Positions 55,190-64,000 of a stretch of 64,000 nucleotides of DNA are shown piece by piece (within the stretch, counting starts at the first letter, position 1; each line of letters starts with the position of its first letter). Where the stretch lies: NCBI GenBank assembly GCA_034406715.1, contig CP137864.1:1488001-1552000 (forward strand), read 5' to 3'. Under the pieces are notes generated by a model. That model did not search any database, was not told the DNA's origin, and worked only from the letters and a program-made list of their open reading frames with translations. The stretch is from Rhodotorula mucilaginosa (lineage: Eukaryota > Basidiomycota > Microbotryomycetes > Sporidiobolales > Sporidiobolaceae). Made by a program: the position numbers and the translations under genes.

Positions 55190-56614
55190 CTAGAATTGAC
55201 TGTCAAAGACTCTTTGACTCGTGCCGACTTTGTCGGTCGGTCGTTGCCCGCCTTGACGACGGACCGCTCTCCTCGCTTTGACGATGACTGGAGTGACGGA
55301 TCCGGTCTGTGTCTGCACAGGCCGATGCTGCACAACTCGTAGGAGAGATGCAATGGTGCCCCCGTGCGCGGTGATCGCGACATAGGTGCAGGAATCGTGC
55401 GAAAAGATCTGCTCGGGCCGAGAGTTAGCGCTTCGATGCATCTAAGTCGAGCTGGATCGCGGGACGAACGTGGTCGAGCGCCTTCCGGCTTCTTGCATCT
55501 TGTTGATCGTCTGTCTCGCGCTCATTGACGCTCCAGAGCACATCTTGATAAATAAGGCAGTATTAATACCCGTCCTCACCGCCGGAGGGAGAGAAGAAGA
55601 TATGGAATATTGAATCACTCACCCTTCTCCTCGAACGGCTCTGCAAACATAAATCGCGGATAGTGCGCTGACATCCATGTTTTGCTGTGCCTCTTATCGC
55701 CTGCCGATATCAAGACCTCGTCAGCGTTATTGTCAAAGTGTCGGCTGCTGATTCTGCATCACAAGTATGAACGCCGATGGTTTCCCTGAAACCCGGGCAC
55801 AGCTCCGTCAAATCAGTCTCCAGCCGGAAGCTTCACAGCATCGAGAGTCGCGCGCACCTCAGCTCTTCCATAAAGACCGGTCGAGAGTCCGCGAGTCCTC
55901 CGTAGGTGATTTCGCAGGTGGAAGCAGCGCGCGACAGCGGCGAAGTGTACAAGACCGGCGGGACTGGCGCATTCGCGAGGGTCTCCCTCTTCCAGGCGCG
56001 GTGCACTCGTCTCGCTTGGTCCTCGCCGAGCGGTGTAAGTTGAGCATCCGGGCCCCACTGCGGAGAGGAGTGTGAGCGCGAGAGATCAGTAGAAGAGGGG
56101 CGGGGAGGACTCGTGCGACTGGCGGCGTACCGTCATATTACCGTCCGTATTGACCTTGCTCCAATAGCGATTCCATTCCGGACTCCCATAGTGCTGCTCC
56201 GCGACATTGTGCCATCCCTGTCCATGCCGACCGAGGAAAAGGACCTTGAACACCGTGTCGCCATCGCTCTCATCGTTGAGGCGCCTGAGATCCTTTCGAA
56301 GGTTCGTCCACCGCTCCTTAGACGTATCTAGCAAGCCGAAAGACTCGTCGAGGTAGTCGTGTGAGCTGTCGTGTCCTGTCGATTTGCTTGTTTGATGAAA
56401 GTCTGTCAACCAGGGCATGAGCAAGTCGTACGCGACGAAGCAGAGCCGGCAGAAGCTCACAGCCTTCGACGACCGAATACTGCCATGTCGGGCTGCGTTC
56501 CGCTCCTGGGCGGGGGACAGGCACGTCGGCGTCCGGGGTTGAATATTCAGCGACGTCGTCGGCGCCGCGAACCGTCATCGCGAGCAAAAGCAGACACGCC
56601 AGACGACCGAGCAT
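55190..56614 (-). CDS. secreted histidine-phosphatase (phosphoglycerate-mutase-like) protein
   Basis: The first exon codes MLGRLACLLLLAMTVRGADD, a clean signal peptide with cleavage expected after RGA. After an intron near 56460 the catalytic motif appears: KVLFLGRHGQGWHNVAEQHY (RHG), then YGSPEWNRYWSKVNTDGNM and WGPDAQLTPLGEDQARRVH. Next are VLYTSPLSRCFH, and FRETIGVHTC joined to DKRHSKTWMSAHYPRF. DVLWSVNERETDDQQDARSR leads to TYVAITAHGGTIASLLRVV, the second catalytic His. The order is that of the fungal Pmu1/SPAC5H10.03 group of the histidine phosphatase superfamily, which hydrolyses phosphoesters rather than acting in glycolysis. The signal peptide suggests secretion, or vacuole or wall location. 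Confidence 0.85.
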
Positions 56615-56760
56615 AGCAGATGTTCGTGAGCTAGCTAGAGCTTGTCCGCACAGGCGCGAATGGATGGCAGACTTGGAGTGTAACAGACTCGATGAGAACG
56701 AATGCGAGGGGAACGTGCGGTGAGAACCCGAAGAATGTACAGCCCAAAAAGAATAAATGT

Positions 56761-59759
56761 CTACTGCTCCTCCAGAGAGCCTTCACCATACAGCACAGCC
56801 TCGTTGATCCGCTTCCGCTCGTCCGTGAGCTGGTAGGTCGAGATCGTCTCGCCAAAGTCGGAAATCTCGAAAACGCGCATCCGGCGCGTGAACGCCGGCG
56901 ATCCGTAGCCCGAGTATGTCGAACCCCCGCCAAAGCACACCCAGACTCCTTGGATGCGCCGGCAGTCCGAGGTCAAGTGGCAGTGCCCGTGAGCGAGGAC
57001 CTTGACCTCGGGTCGACCTTCCGTCGGACTCGTGCCCTCGCCGTCCCAGAACGCATCGATCGGCGCGCCATCCGCAGAAGCGGGGATTTCCTTCTGGGCG
57101 AGGATTCCCTGCTGCCAGAAGCCGCTGTCGTGCCTCGGGGCGCCGTTGCCTTCGTAGCGGGATCCGATGCGGAGCCGCTTCCCGGAGGACGATACGTCGA
57201 CCGCTGCAGAGTAAGCCTGCGGCAGCGGAATGTGCTGCCAGACACTGCGTGCAGAAGATACACATATCAGTGGGAGCTCGTGCGATCGGACGCGATGGAG
57301 TGGCAGATCGCTCACATCGCATTGGGCTTGGCCTGCATCGGATTCGCGCGAGTCGGACCGGCAGGCAGGACGGTCGGCTCCATATCCGCCGCACCCGCGA
57401 GCAGCTCGTCCTCCTCTTCGAGGTACTTGGCGCTCGACACTTCGGCGGTCGTCGCATCCTCAGACTGGTCGCCCTCAGTCGCCGTCGCCTCCTCGTCAAA
57501 GGTCGCTCCTTTCTCGCCGGCGGCTTCCGGGTCGTTGACGACAGAGCTACCATCGTCCGGCTCGACGGCGGGGTTGAGCGCACCATCGAGGCCAAACTCT
57601 TTCTCGAGCGACTTGAGTTCGTCGACTGCAGCTTCGGTCCACTTGGCGTCGTCGCTGTCTGCTTGGCGCTTCGCAGAGCGGGCGGTGCGGCTTCGGCGCC
57701 TGATCCGCAGGTTGTTCGACGAGGAGCTTTGCGCATCCACGCTGTAAGGGCGAGTGTAGGAGTGGATCTGAGCCGATCGGCCGCGGAACCAGTTGATCCT
57801 GCGCAAGAGGGAAGGGCGGCGTCAACAAAAAAACCCTTCTCAGACCCTGACAAATTGGACAACAAGATTAAAACAACTCACTGGTCTGCCTTGATGTAGT
57901 CGTACTCGGACTTTGCCCAAGGATTGACCTTCTTGACCGTCGCGTGCGAGTCGAGGAAGTACATGGTAAAGAGGGGGCGGTCGTCCAGACTCCCTTCGGG
58001 CGAGCGGATCGAGCGGACATAGTTGCCGACTCCAGAGACGGCGGTCGGACCGGATTCGCCGATGAAAAGGGGCAAGTGCCGCATCAGGTCTGTGAAGAGG
58101 TGGCCGATCAGTTTCCGGTCGCACTCTCTGCCACGGGACGGAGGATACCGGATGGAAAAGGCAAGGCGCACTCATTTGCTTCTCGTGGTCGAGATCGGTG
58201 TCCTCCTCGTCATGGTTGCCAAAGATGATCGTCCAAGGGATCTTGCGCCGGTACACGAGCGGCGCGAACTTCATGATGACCGACTGCGCGTCCCACGACG
58301 TTTTCTGCCCGTTCAGCTGATCGCCACTGAAGACGACGAGGTCGGGCTCGGTCTCGTCGAGGGCAGTCTCGAGCCACTTGAGGCTGTAGCCGTCGGCGCC
58401 GATGTCCTTGCACTCTTGCTCATGCTGCGGATCCAGGTCGCGGCATTCGCCGGGGCCAACAGAGAAGTGAAGGTCGGCGACTTGGAGAATCTTGTACTTG
58501 CCCACGGCGCTGAAGCGAAGGGTCGGGACAGTGGGAAGGGCTGCGCGAGACCGAGTCAATCCAAAGTAGAAGTCCGGAAACTCGAGAAGCGCACTCACTC
58601 GTGCTCTTGCGCCTGTAGGCAAGACTCGCCCCGATCCTCGTTCCCTTGCCGTAGCCGTTTCCGACTCGGTTCTCATCGTCCAGGCCGCCCGTGATGGGCG
58701 TCTCGATCTTGGTAAAGCCGGGCAGCGGGCTAACCTCGTCGGAACCGTACAACACGTCCAGTTCCGTGATGGGCTCGAGCGCGCCCGCGTCGTTGTCCTT
58801 GCTGGCGCGACGAGCTTGCCGGACGTCGGCTTGCGAAGTGAGCTTGTAGTGCATGAAGAGCGGAGTCATGCGCGGCCAGACGCCTTCGCGGAGAGAGGCC
58901 GAGACTTCGACCCAGAGTCCGTCCTCGGAGAGGTCCGAGATCTGGGCAGAGTGGTTCAGCAAGCGGATGTCGGTGATGACGTTGGCTTTTGAGCCGGGCA
59001 GGAGACGACCTATACTCGGGGCGGGATCAGCTCGACTCGTCAAGGAGGGTGATTGGCGAGAAGAGGCGCTGTGGCACGCACGAGCATAGATGTAGAGGTA
59101 GTACACGCCGACACGCCTGTTGACGTCCTTGTCGATTCGGACCCACTCGCCGCGAGTCGCGTCCTCCTTGGCCGACGATGCAGGAGAGCACATATCGTAC
59201 ACTCCGGGAGACAGGACGCAAGTCTGTGCGGGTGTCATGAACGCAAATCAGTCATGCACAATGAGGCTGCAGAACACCTTCTTGCATAAGAGAATCATGA
59301 GGTCGGCACACGCACCTTGACTTGCAGCTCGGTGAAGGGAGTAGCATCCGCTCGCAGCGGGTCCCACTCAACCTTGTTCGACGAGCCCGACGAGGTCCTG
59401 CGCGATTGCCGGCCAATTAGCGAGATCGTCCTGACCGACCGTCTGCAATACGATCGAGCTCACCAGCTGCCCCAGTCGTCTTCGTCCCACAGATCACTCT
59501 GCGCATCGTAGCCTTCCGTGCCCGTATCTTCCGCTCCGTCAACTTTCGCATCAACCTTGGTCGCCTCTCCTCCCTCGACGGCGGCGGATTTCGAGAACGC
59601 GACCTGCCACGCTTGATGTCCGAGCGTGACGGGTTTGCCGTACGGGTGATCGTGAGGCGCTTCGAGCTTGTAGCGCGCTGTGAGGAGCGAAGCGAGGAGG
59701 GCGACGAAGAGGAGGAAGGCGACTCGGACCAGAGTGCGCGACGACGACGGCGAGAGCAT
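56761..59759 (-). CDS. DCR2-like calcineurin-type phosphoesterase
   Basis: The N-terminus MLSPSSSRTLVRVAFLLFVA is a signal anchor. A Dcr2-type region follows with CVLSPGVYDMCSP and LPGSKANVITDIRLLNHS, then KIETPITGGLDDENRVGNGY. The metallophosphatase core is complete: YKILQVADLHFSVGPGEC (DxH), DLVVFSGDQLNG (GD), WTIIFGNHDEEDTD (GNHD), FLDSH, VKVLAHGHCHLTSDC (GHxH) and GVWVCFGGGSTYSGYG. A variable acidic insert (coded about 57400-57740) lies between the last two metal motifs. It ends YGEGSLEEQ. Yeast Dcr2 counteracts Ire1 phosphorylation in the unfolded-protein response and promotes Sic1 loss at the start of the cell cycle. About seven introns. Confidence 0.9.
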
Positions 59760-60165
59760 GATCGCGGAACCGGCGCTTGTCGTTGGTCTGCAGCTTGTCT
59801 CGTCTGTCCCGGCCCCTGTCAAAGAGCTGTTTGCGCGCTATCGGTTCTCCGGCTTAATGAGGTGGGGTTCGCCAATTTGGTGGAAGCGCGAGCAGTTCGT
59901 GGCTGGCTGGTCGGCTGTCCTCGGTTGGTAGTGACTTGTCGGAGTCAGGGTCACGCCAGCGTGCAGCCTCCTCCCGGGTGTAAGGTAGCAGAGGATGCGC
60001 ACAAAGTCTCATCGCCGCCCGTTGGAGTTCGCTGCTCAAGTCCGCGGAGGAAAGCTAGGCTCGAGCTAAAGATGCATGGGAGAATGCCTACTTGCATCAG
60101 GGTTATCAATATGTCAAAGTGCTACATCAAAACTAGAAGGCGAGGAAGAGCGCTCGAAAACCGCA
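59760..60165. promoter_or_regulatory. DCR2-like gene upstream region
   Basis: 406 bases between the DCR2-like start and the J-protein stop (both minus). The half next to the J-protein stop is AT-rich (about 60075-60135) and fits its 3' UTR. No other element was recognised. Confidence 0.3.
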
Positions 60166-61348
60166 CTACCGCGAACCAGTCGCAGCGCCCGCAAGGCCCG
60201 ACAGTCCGCTCATCCCAAACACCTGCTTGGCGAGTTCGGCGAGGATCCGCGCCTTGTCCGTCTGCGGCAAGTCCTTGAAGACTGTGTAGACCGCTTTGCC
60301 CTTGGCGTCGCGGATTGCGCCGAGTCGAGATCCTGCGAACGCGCCGACCGCCGCCCCGGGTAGATTGGCCGTAATCTGTGACCAGGGGAGGGTTGGAGTG
60401 AGTTGACTGTCGAGGGCGGAGGCATAGCATTGGAAGGAGGACGTACAAAGCCGAGGACCGCTCCCGACGCTGCGCCACCCCAAGTCCAGATCGGCAAGAT
60501 CCGATTGACTTCGGGTCGGAGCAGCTCCTCAAACACGTTCCCAAAGACGTGTTCCGGATCCGGGCGCTCAAAGTCTTCCGGCTCGGTCGCCTCGTCGTAT
60601 TGGTCCTCCTGCTGCTGCTGCGCGCCGCCGCCGAAATAGTTCCAAAAGTTGCCACTCTGGTCGGACGAGTCGGTCCACCGACTCTGGTTCGCTCTCCGCA
60701 ATTCGTCGTACGCTTTGCGGCGAGACGGGTCCGACAGTTCAAAGTAGGCGTCGGCGACGGCTTGGAACTCGACGGTGGCGGCTCGTCGGCGCGCGTCGTT
60801 GGCGGCACCGGCCGGGACGCGGTCGGGGTGGCATTGGAGAGACTTGCGCTTGTAGGCCGTCTTGATCTGCTCGAACGAAGCCGATTCTTGTACCTCTGTT
60901 TGAAGGGCAAGGCGGGGGGGGGTTCAGCCTCCTTCTCCAATCGAGGTTGACGTTTCATGAGGTGTAGAGTGGTCGGACCAAAAGCGGTCGGTGTTGTCGG
61001 TGATGTATATGTACCGCGCAGACCTTGAGCCGGACGCGAGCCCGCTCTATAGCAATCTTGGGCTCCTCGCTGCTCGCCGCCATGTGAAACCCGACCCGCC
61101 CTCGCTGCACCGAGCACTCGGCGCCGTCAAAGCGGCTCGCCTGCCTCGTCTGCTGTCCACTAGGCTTCCTCCTGCTGTCCTGCCAGCCTCCACGAAGGCC
61201 CCCATGGGCTTGAAGGGCGAACACGCCGGCGGTTCAAGAAGGCGGTGCAAATTGGCGTGGTGACGTCGCGCGGCGCGGCTGAGAACATGCAAAGAGCGAG
61301 GAGCAGAGGCTGACCTAGGATCGCGTAGTAATCTGGAAAGGAAGCCAT
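60166..61348 (-). CDS. J-domain (DnaJ-type) co-chaperone
   Basis: Exon 1 codes MASFPDYYAIL and exon 2 continues EVQESASFEQIKTAYKRKSL and QCHPDRVPAG, the J-domain with its HPD motif. FQAVADAYFELSDPSRRKAY closes the domain. A segment with FERPDPEHVFGNVFEELLRP and WTWGGAASGAVLGF (Gly-rich, membrane-contact-like) follows. After an intron the C-terminal ITANLPGAAVGAFAGSRLGA ends FGMSGLSGLAGAATGSR. This arrangement matches a fungal J-protein family of unknown client. Intron 1 is about 410 bases (60906-61315), long for this genome, and includes a 9-base poly-G run near 60914. The gene is divergent from RPC5, 194 bases apart. Confidence 0.85.
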
Positions 61349-61542
61349 AGCGTGCGAACTGTGCCCTCGCAGTGAGTGTAGCGAGCAAGAGAGCGGCCGC
61401 TGCGGGAGTGGGGGTGGAAATTATCCGCTTTGTATTCCGCAGATTACAAAAGGGGAATGAACTATTTGTAATGGACCCGAGTCCTCAGCGGCAACTGTTC
61501 GTCGCTCTCCATCCGCTCCTGCCTGAGCATAGAGGGCAGACG

Positions 61543-62768
61543 ATGGCGGATGCATACGAGGAGATCCATCCGACTCCGATCGCGTCGACCTCGCAGGCGC
61601 AGAGCAAACGCGCGAAACCGTCGACCGTCCCTGCGCTCGATGGTCAACATGGCATGGACCTCGACGATGACGACCACCGTAACGGCGAGCACGACGACGA
61701 CGAGGACGACGAGGACGATGACCCGGATGACCCGATCGTGCGGCGGTTACCGGTCTACTACACGCCGCACTACCTCCAGTCGCTCGCCTTGCTCCAGTAC
61801 CCCGATCGCCAACCCCAGCCCGACTCGGTCCACCCGCTCTTGCCCCCTGCCCTCCGTCCAGACTGGCCAAACGACACGAGCCGCGCAGCCGGCAAGCTCG
61901 TCGCCCAGTACAAGCCCGAGACGCAACACCTCGAAGTGACCATCCCGATGGAGACGCACCGCGACCGCTGGAACGAGGAGCACGCGAAAAAGTACGCAGA
62001 GGGCGTCGTCGAGGAGCGAGACAAGGAGCGCGAGCGCGAGAAGGAAAAGAAGGGAGGGGCTAGGAGAAAGAGAAAGGACGCGCGCGACGACGAGGACGAG
62101 GCGAGGTACAAGGAGGAGAAGGAGAGTCGCAGGCTCGACAAGATGGTCTATGCCAGCACGACCGTACCAGAGGTCACGAGCTACCTCGTCGGCGTCGTCC
62201 GGAACGGTGAGCTCTCCTTTCAACGGCTGGTCTTCTGCGCGACAACGCAAAGAGCTGACGATTTGCCTGTCGCCTCGCCGCAGATGCGCTCCACCTCAAC
62301 CCCGTCAACCACACTTTCCAACTCCGCCCCTCCCTGACCTACCTCGACAACCTCCTCGCCATCGAACGTCGACAAAAGCGCAACGCGCAGGCCGACGACG
62401 ATGACGACGACGAAGAGATTTCCGATACCGAGATGAAGAAAGAGGCGGCCAAGGCGGTGCAGGTCTCGATCAAGCAGCAAGAGGCCGGCACGGCAGTCAA
62501 GGGACCCCTCGGAGGTGGCAACGGCCGCGCGGACGAGGGCTTGTTTGGTCCGATGCGGGCGGAAGAGGCGGAAGCGTGGAAACCGCTCACGCACTACCAC
62601 GCCAACGTGAGCTTTCCCCTACTCTCAATCACCGCTCATGCGCTGACCTGAGGGTTTGTTCTCACCTTGTAGACCAAGCTCGCGTCGGACGCGTTCGATC
62701 GCATGTTTGCGCCGGTGGACCAAGATTTGGTCGGCACCACGTCCGCCCGGGATTACCTCCAGGCGTGA
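61543..62768 (+). CDS. RNA polymerase III subunit RPC5 (POLR3E / Rpc37-like)
   Basis: Three exons: 61543 to about 62206, about 62284 to 62607, and about 62674 to 62768. The start is MADAYEEIHP and an acidic stretch follows (HDDDEDDEDDDPDDP). The Sin_N/RPC5 core follows: IVRRLPVYYTPHYLQSLALL, QYKPETQHLEVTIPME, VYASTTVPEVTSYLVGVVRN and DALHLNPVNHTFQLRPSLTY. The rest includes WKPLTHYHAN joined to TKLASDAFDRMFAP. It ends LQA. RPC5 pairs with RPC4 (Rpc53) as a TFIIF-like module of Pol III, used in tRNA and 5S transcription, termination and re-initiation. The short length (under 370 residues) matches yeast Rpc37 rather than the longer human form. Confidence 0.9.
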
Positions 62769-63014
62769 AAACCTCTCTCGGAATCTCGCGCACATCACAC
62801 TGTCTTTTGTACCTCTTCTCGCATATTTCCCGTCGCAACTGCATTCACGTTCCAAACCGCTTTCTCATCACTTGCTCAGGAGCGTCCGCCCGTCGGTCGT
62901 TCGTGCACGGACCGCGCCGGACGCCTCTCAGCGTTGGAGGCGAGGACATTCCGCGGACTTCAACCTCTTCCTCTTACATCTCACTACATATACCCTTTGC
63001 AGCCTACACAAAGG

Positions 63015-64000
63015 ATGCCGCTACCCATCGCTGAGCTGTACTCCGAGCCTCGCAGCCCCTTCCTCTTCCGCTCGCTCGCTCCGACCGCTCGGTCTCTCTC
63101 CAGAGCGTCCCAAGTCACCCCGATAACAACACGGACGTCGACAGGACGACGAGTCTCAAAGGCGACGTTCCGCACGTCAGTCTCGTTCAAGCCGACCGAC
63201 GACCCGTTCGCCGCGTTTACGCCGGTTGAAGAAACCTTCGATGCGGATTGGCACTTGGTCCAAGCGGAGGAGGCCCGAAAGTCGCACAGCAGCAGCGAAG
63301 GACACCCCGTATCGAGCGAAGGTATGGCTTCCGGCCGACGACCTGGAACGTTGTCGAATCGCCGAGCGTCGTTCTTGCGCTCGCTTTGGGCGCCGTTCTC
63401 TTCTTCTTCCTCCTCGTCGCCCAAGAAACCGCATCGAAGTCGCTCGGCCGCAGAGCTCTCCATTTCGCGTCCGATGGATCACGCGCCTACCCTGTCCATC
63501 GCGCCTCGGAACCCTGTCGCTGCCCTCGTCTCGATCCGGGAAGCAGAGGCAGCGACAGCCGCGCAGTCCACCAGCAACTACCCTTCCGGAACAAACTCGC
63601 TGCACCGACCTCCGACAGCAGTCTCGAAACGCGCGTCGTTGAGCAACTTCTTCCTCAAGAGAGGGTCGAAAAAGTCGCGCGAGCCGGCGGCGGAACCCAG
63701 TGAGCTCAACGAGATCGGCTTGGCGTTGACGACGGACGAGGTTGCGAGCGCTTCCGTTGCGGCGGCAGCCACACAGCAGCAGCAGGGTCATATGCCTCCT
63801 CGCGCCTCGCTGAGCGCTTCGTTGCCGGTGCCGCGATTGCGTGGTTCGGCTTCGTGGTCGGTCAACGTCAACAGCGCCGCAGGCAGATCGCGCGCAGCGA
63901 GTATCGCGACTGACACACACCACCGTCGTCCTTGCACCGCCAACTTCTGCGTGTCTTCTGTCTCTGACGCGGTACCGACTTCGAAGACGTCCCGGGGATA
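63015..64000 (+). CDS. Ser-rich disordered protein, 3' end beyond right edge
   Basis: From ATG at 63015 the frame is open without a stop for 328 codons to the window edge. The start is MPLPIAELYSEPRSPFLFRS. Early blocks look structured: VSFKPTDDPFAAFTPVEETF and DADWHLVQAEEARKSH. The rest is Ser/Arg/Ala-rich and disordered. Two basic-basic-Ala-Ser segments, NRRASFLRSLW and SKRASLSNFFLKRGSKK, fit the consensus for cAMP-dependent kinase. I do not recognise the family. The high Ser content with kinase sites suggests a signalling or cytoskeletal scaffold, which is inference. Confidence 0.6.
   Translation, partial: MPLPIAELYSEPRSPFLFRSLAPTARSLSRASQVTPITTRTSTGRRVSKATFRTSVSFKPTDDPFAAFTPVEETFDADWHLVQAEEARKSHSSSEGHPVSSEGMASGRRPGTLSNRRASFLRSLWAPFSSSSSSSPKKPHRSRSAAELSISRPMDHAPTLSIAPRNPVAALVSIREAEAATAAQSTSNYPSGTNSLHRPPTAVSKRASLSNFFLKRGSKKSREPAAEPSELNEIGLALTTDEVASASVAAAATQQQQGHMPPRASLSASLPVPRLRGSASWSVNVNSAAGRSRAASIATDTHHRRPCTANFCVSSVSDAVPTSKTSRG

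Noticed and set aside
1-64000. Transposons, LTR elements, CRISPR arrays, prophage
   Set aside because: No terminal repeats, integrase, reverse-transcriptase or transposase motifs were found, and prokaryotic features do not apply to this eukaryotic sequence.

Overview
The window is nuclear DNA from a basidiomycete fungus, most likely a red yeast of the Pucciniomycotina (Rhodotorula, Rhodosporidium or Sporobolomyces type). It is GC-rich. Most genes are interrupted by many introns of about 45-110 bases with GTGAGT or GTRNGT donors, CTGAC/CTAAC branch sites and CAG acceptors. The proteins are typically fungal: ERG25, a TRPY vacuolar channel, IZH/PAQR, a DCR2-like phosphatase, mitochondrial D-2-hydroxyglutarate dehydrogenase and cytosolic TyrRS. 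Genus is an inference; no rRNA or marker gene is present. I see no transposon, LTR element, tRNA or rRNA gene. The content is about 30 single-copy housekeeping-type genes at roughly one per 2 kb.

Layout. 1-11 kb: the 3' part of an unknown multi-pass membrane protein gene runs off the left edge. Then come a saccharopine-dehydrogenase-like oxidoreductase, a TRPY/Yvc1-like channel, and (minus strand) a RasGEF carrying an N-terminal degenerate Ras-like P-loop domain. 11-25 kb: APC4, a tandem pair of PQ-loop membrane proteins, a TMEM135-like membrane protein, an Mch1-like MFS transporter, a SurE-family phosphatase and a small AGTRAP-like membrane protein. 25-34 kb: an F-box-like protein, an orphan coiled-coil protein, a D-2-hydroxyacid dehydrogenase and a fused pseudouridine-monophosphate glycosidase/PfkB kinase. 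34-47 kb: mitochondrial ribosomal protein bL32m, D-2-hydroxyglutarate dehydrogenase, 14-3-3, TyrRS, ERG25, the CFIm25/NUDT21 mRNA cleavage factor, a Ser/Arg/His-rich tail-anchored protein and CENP-S/MHF1. 47-64 kb: a peroxisomal acyl-CoA ligase ending in AKL, a PAQR receptor, a 51-residue single-span protein, an LRR protein, a secreted histidine phosphatase, a DCR2-like phosphoesterase, a J-domain protein, RNA polymerase III subunit RPC5, and a Ser-rich open frame running off the right edge.

The genes do not form a pathway cluster; neighbours are arranged as divergent, tandem and tightly convergent pairs. The most interesting signals are in gene structure. Several genes depend on microexons (14-27 bases in NUDT21, TRPY, 14-3-3 and CENP-S). 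The second PQ-loop paralog appears to have two GC-AG introns where its neighbour has GT-AG. Two domain fusions stand out: Ras-like + RasGEF, and PsuG + PfkB. Splice models were made by eye from frame continuity, consensus sites and family alignment, so internal exon edges carry more doubt than gene identities.
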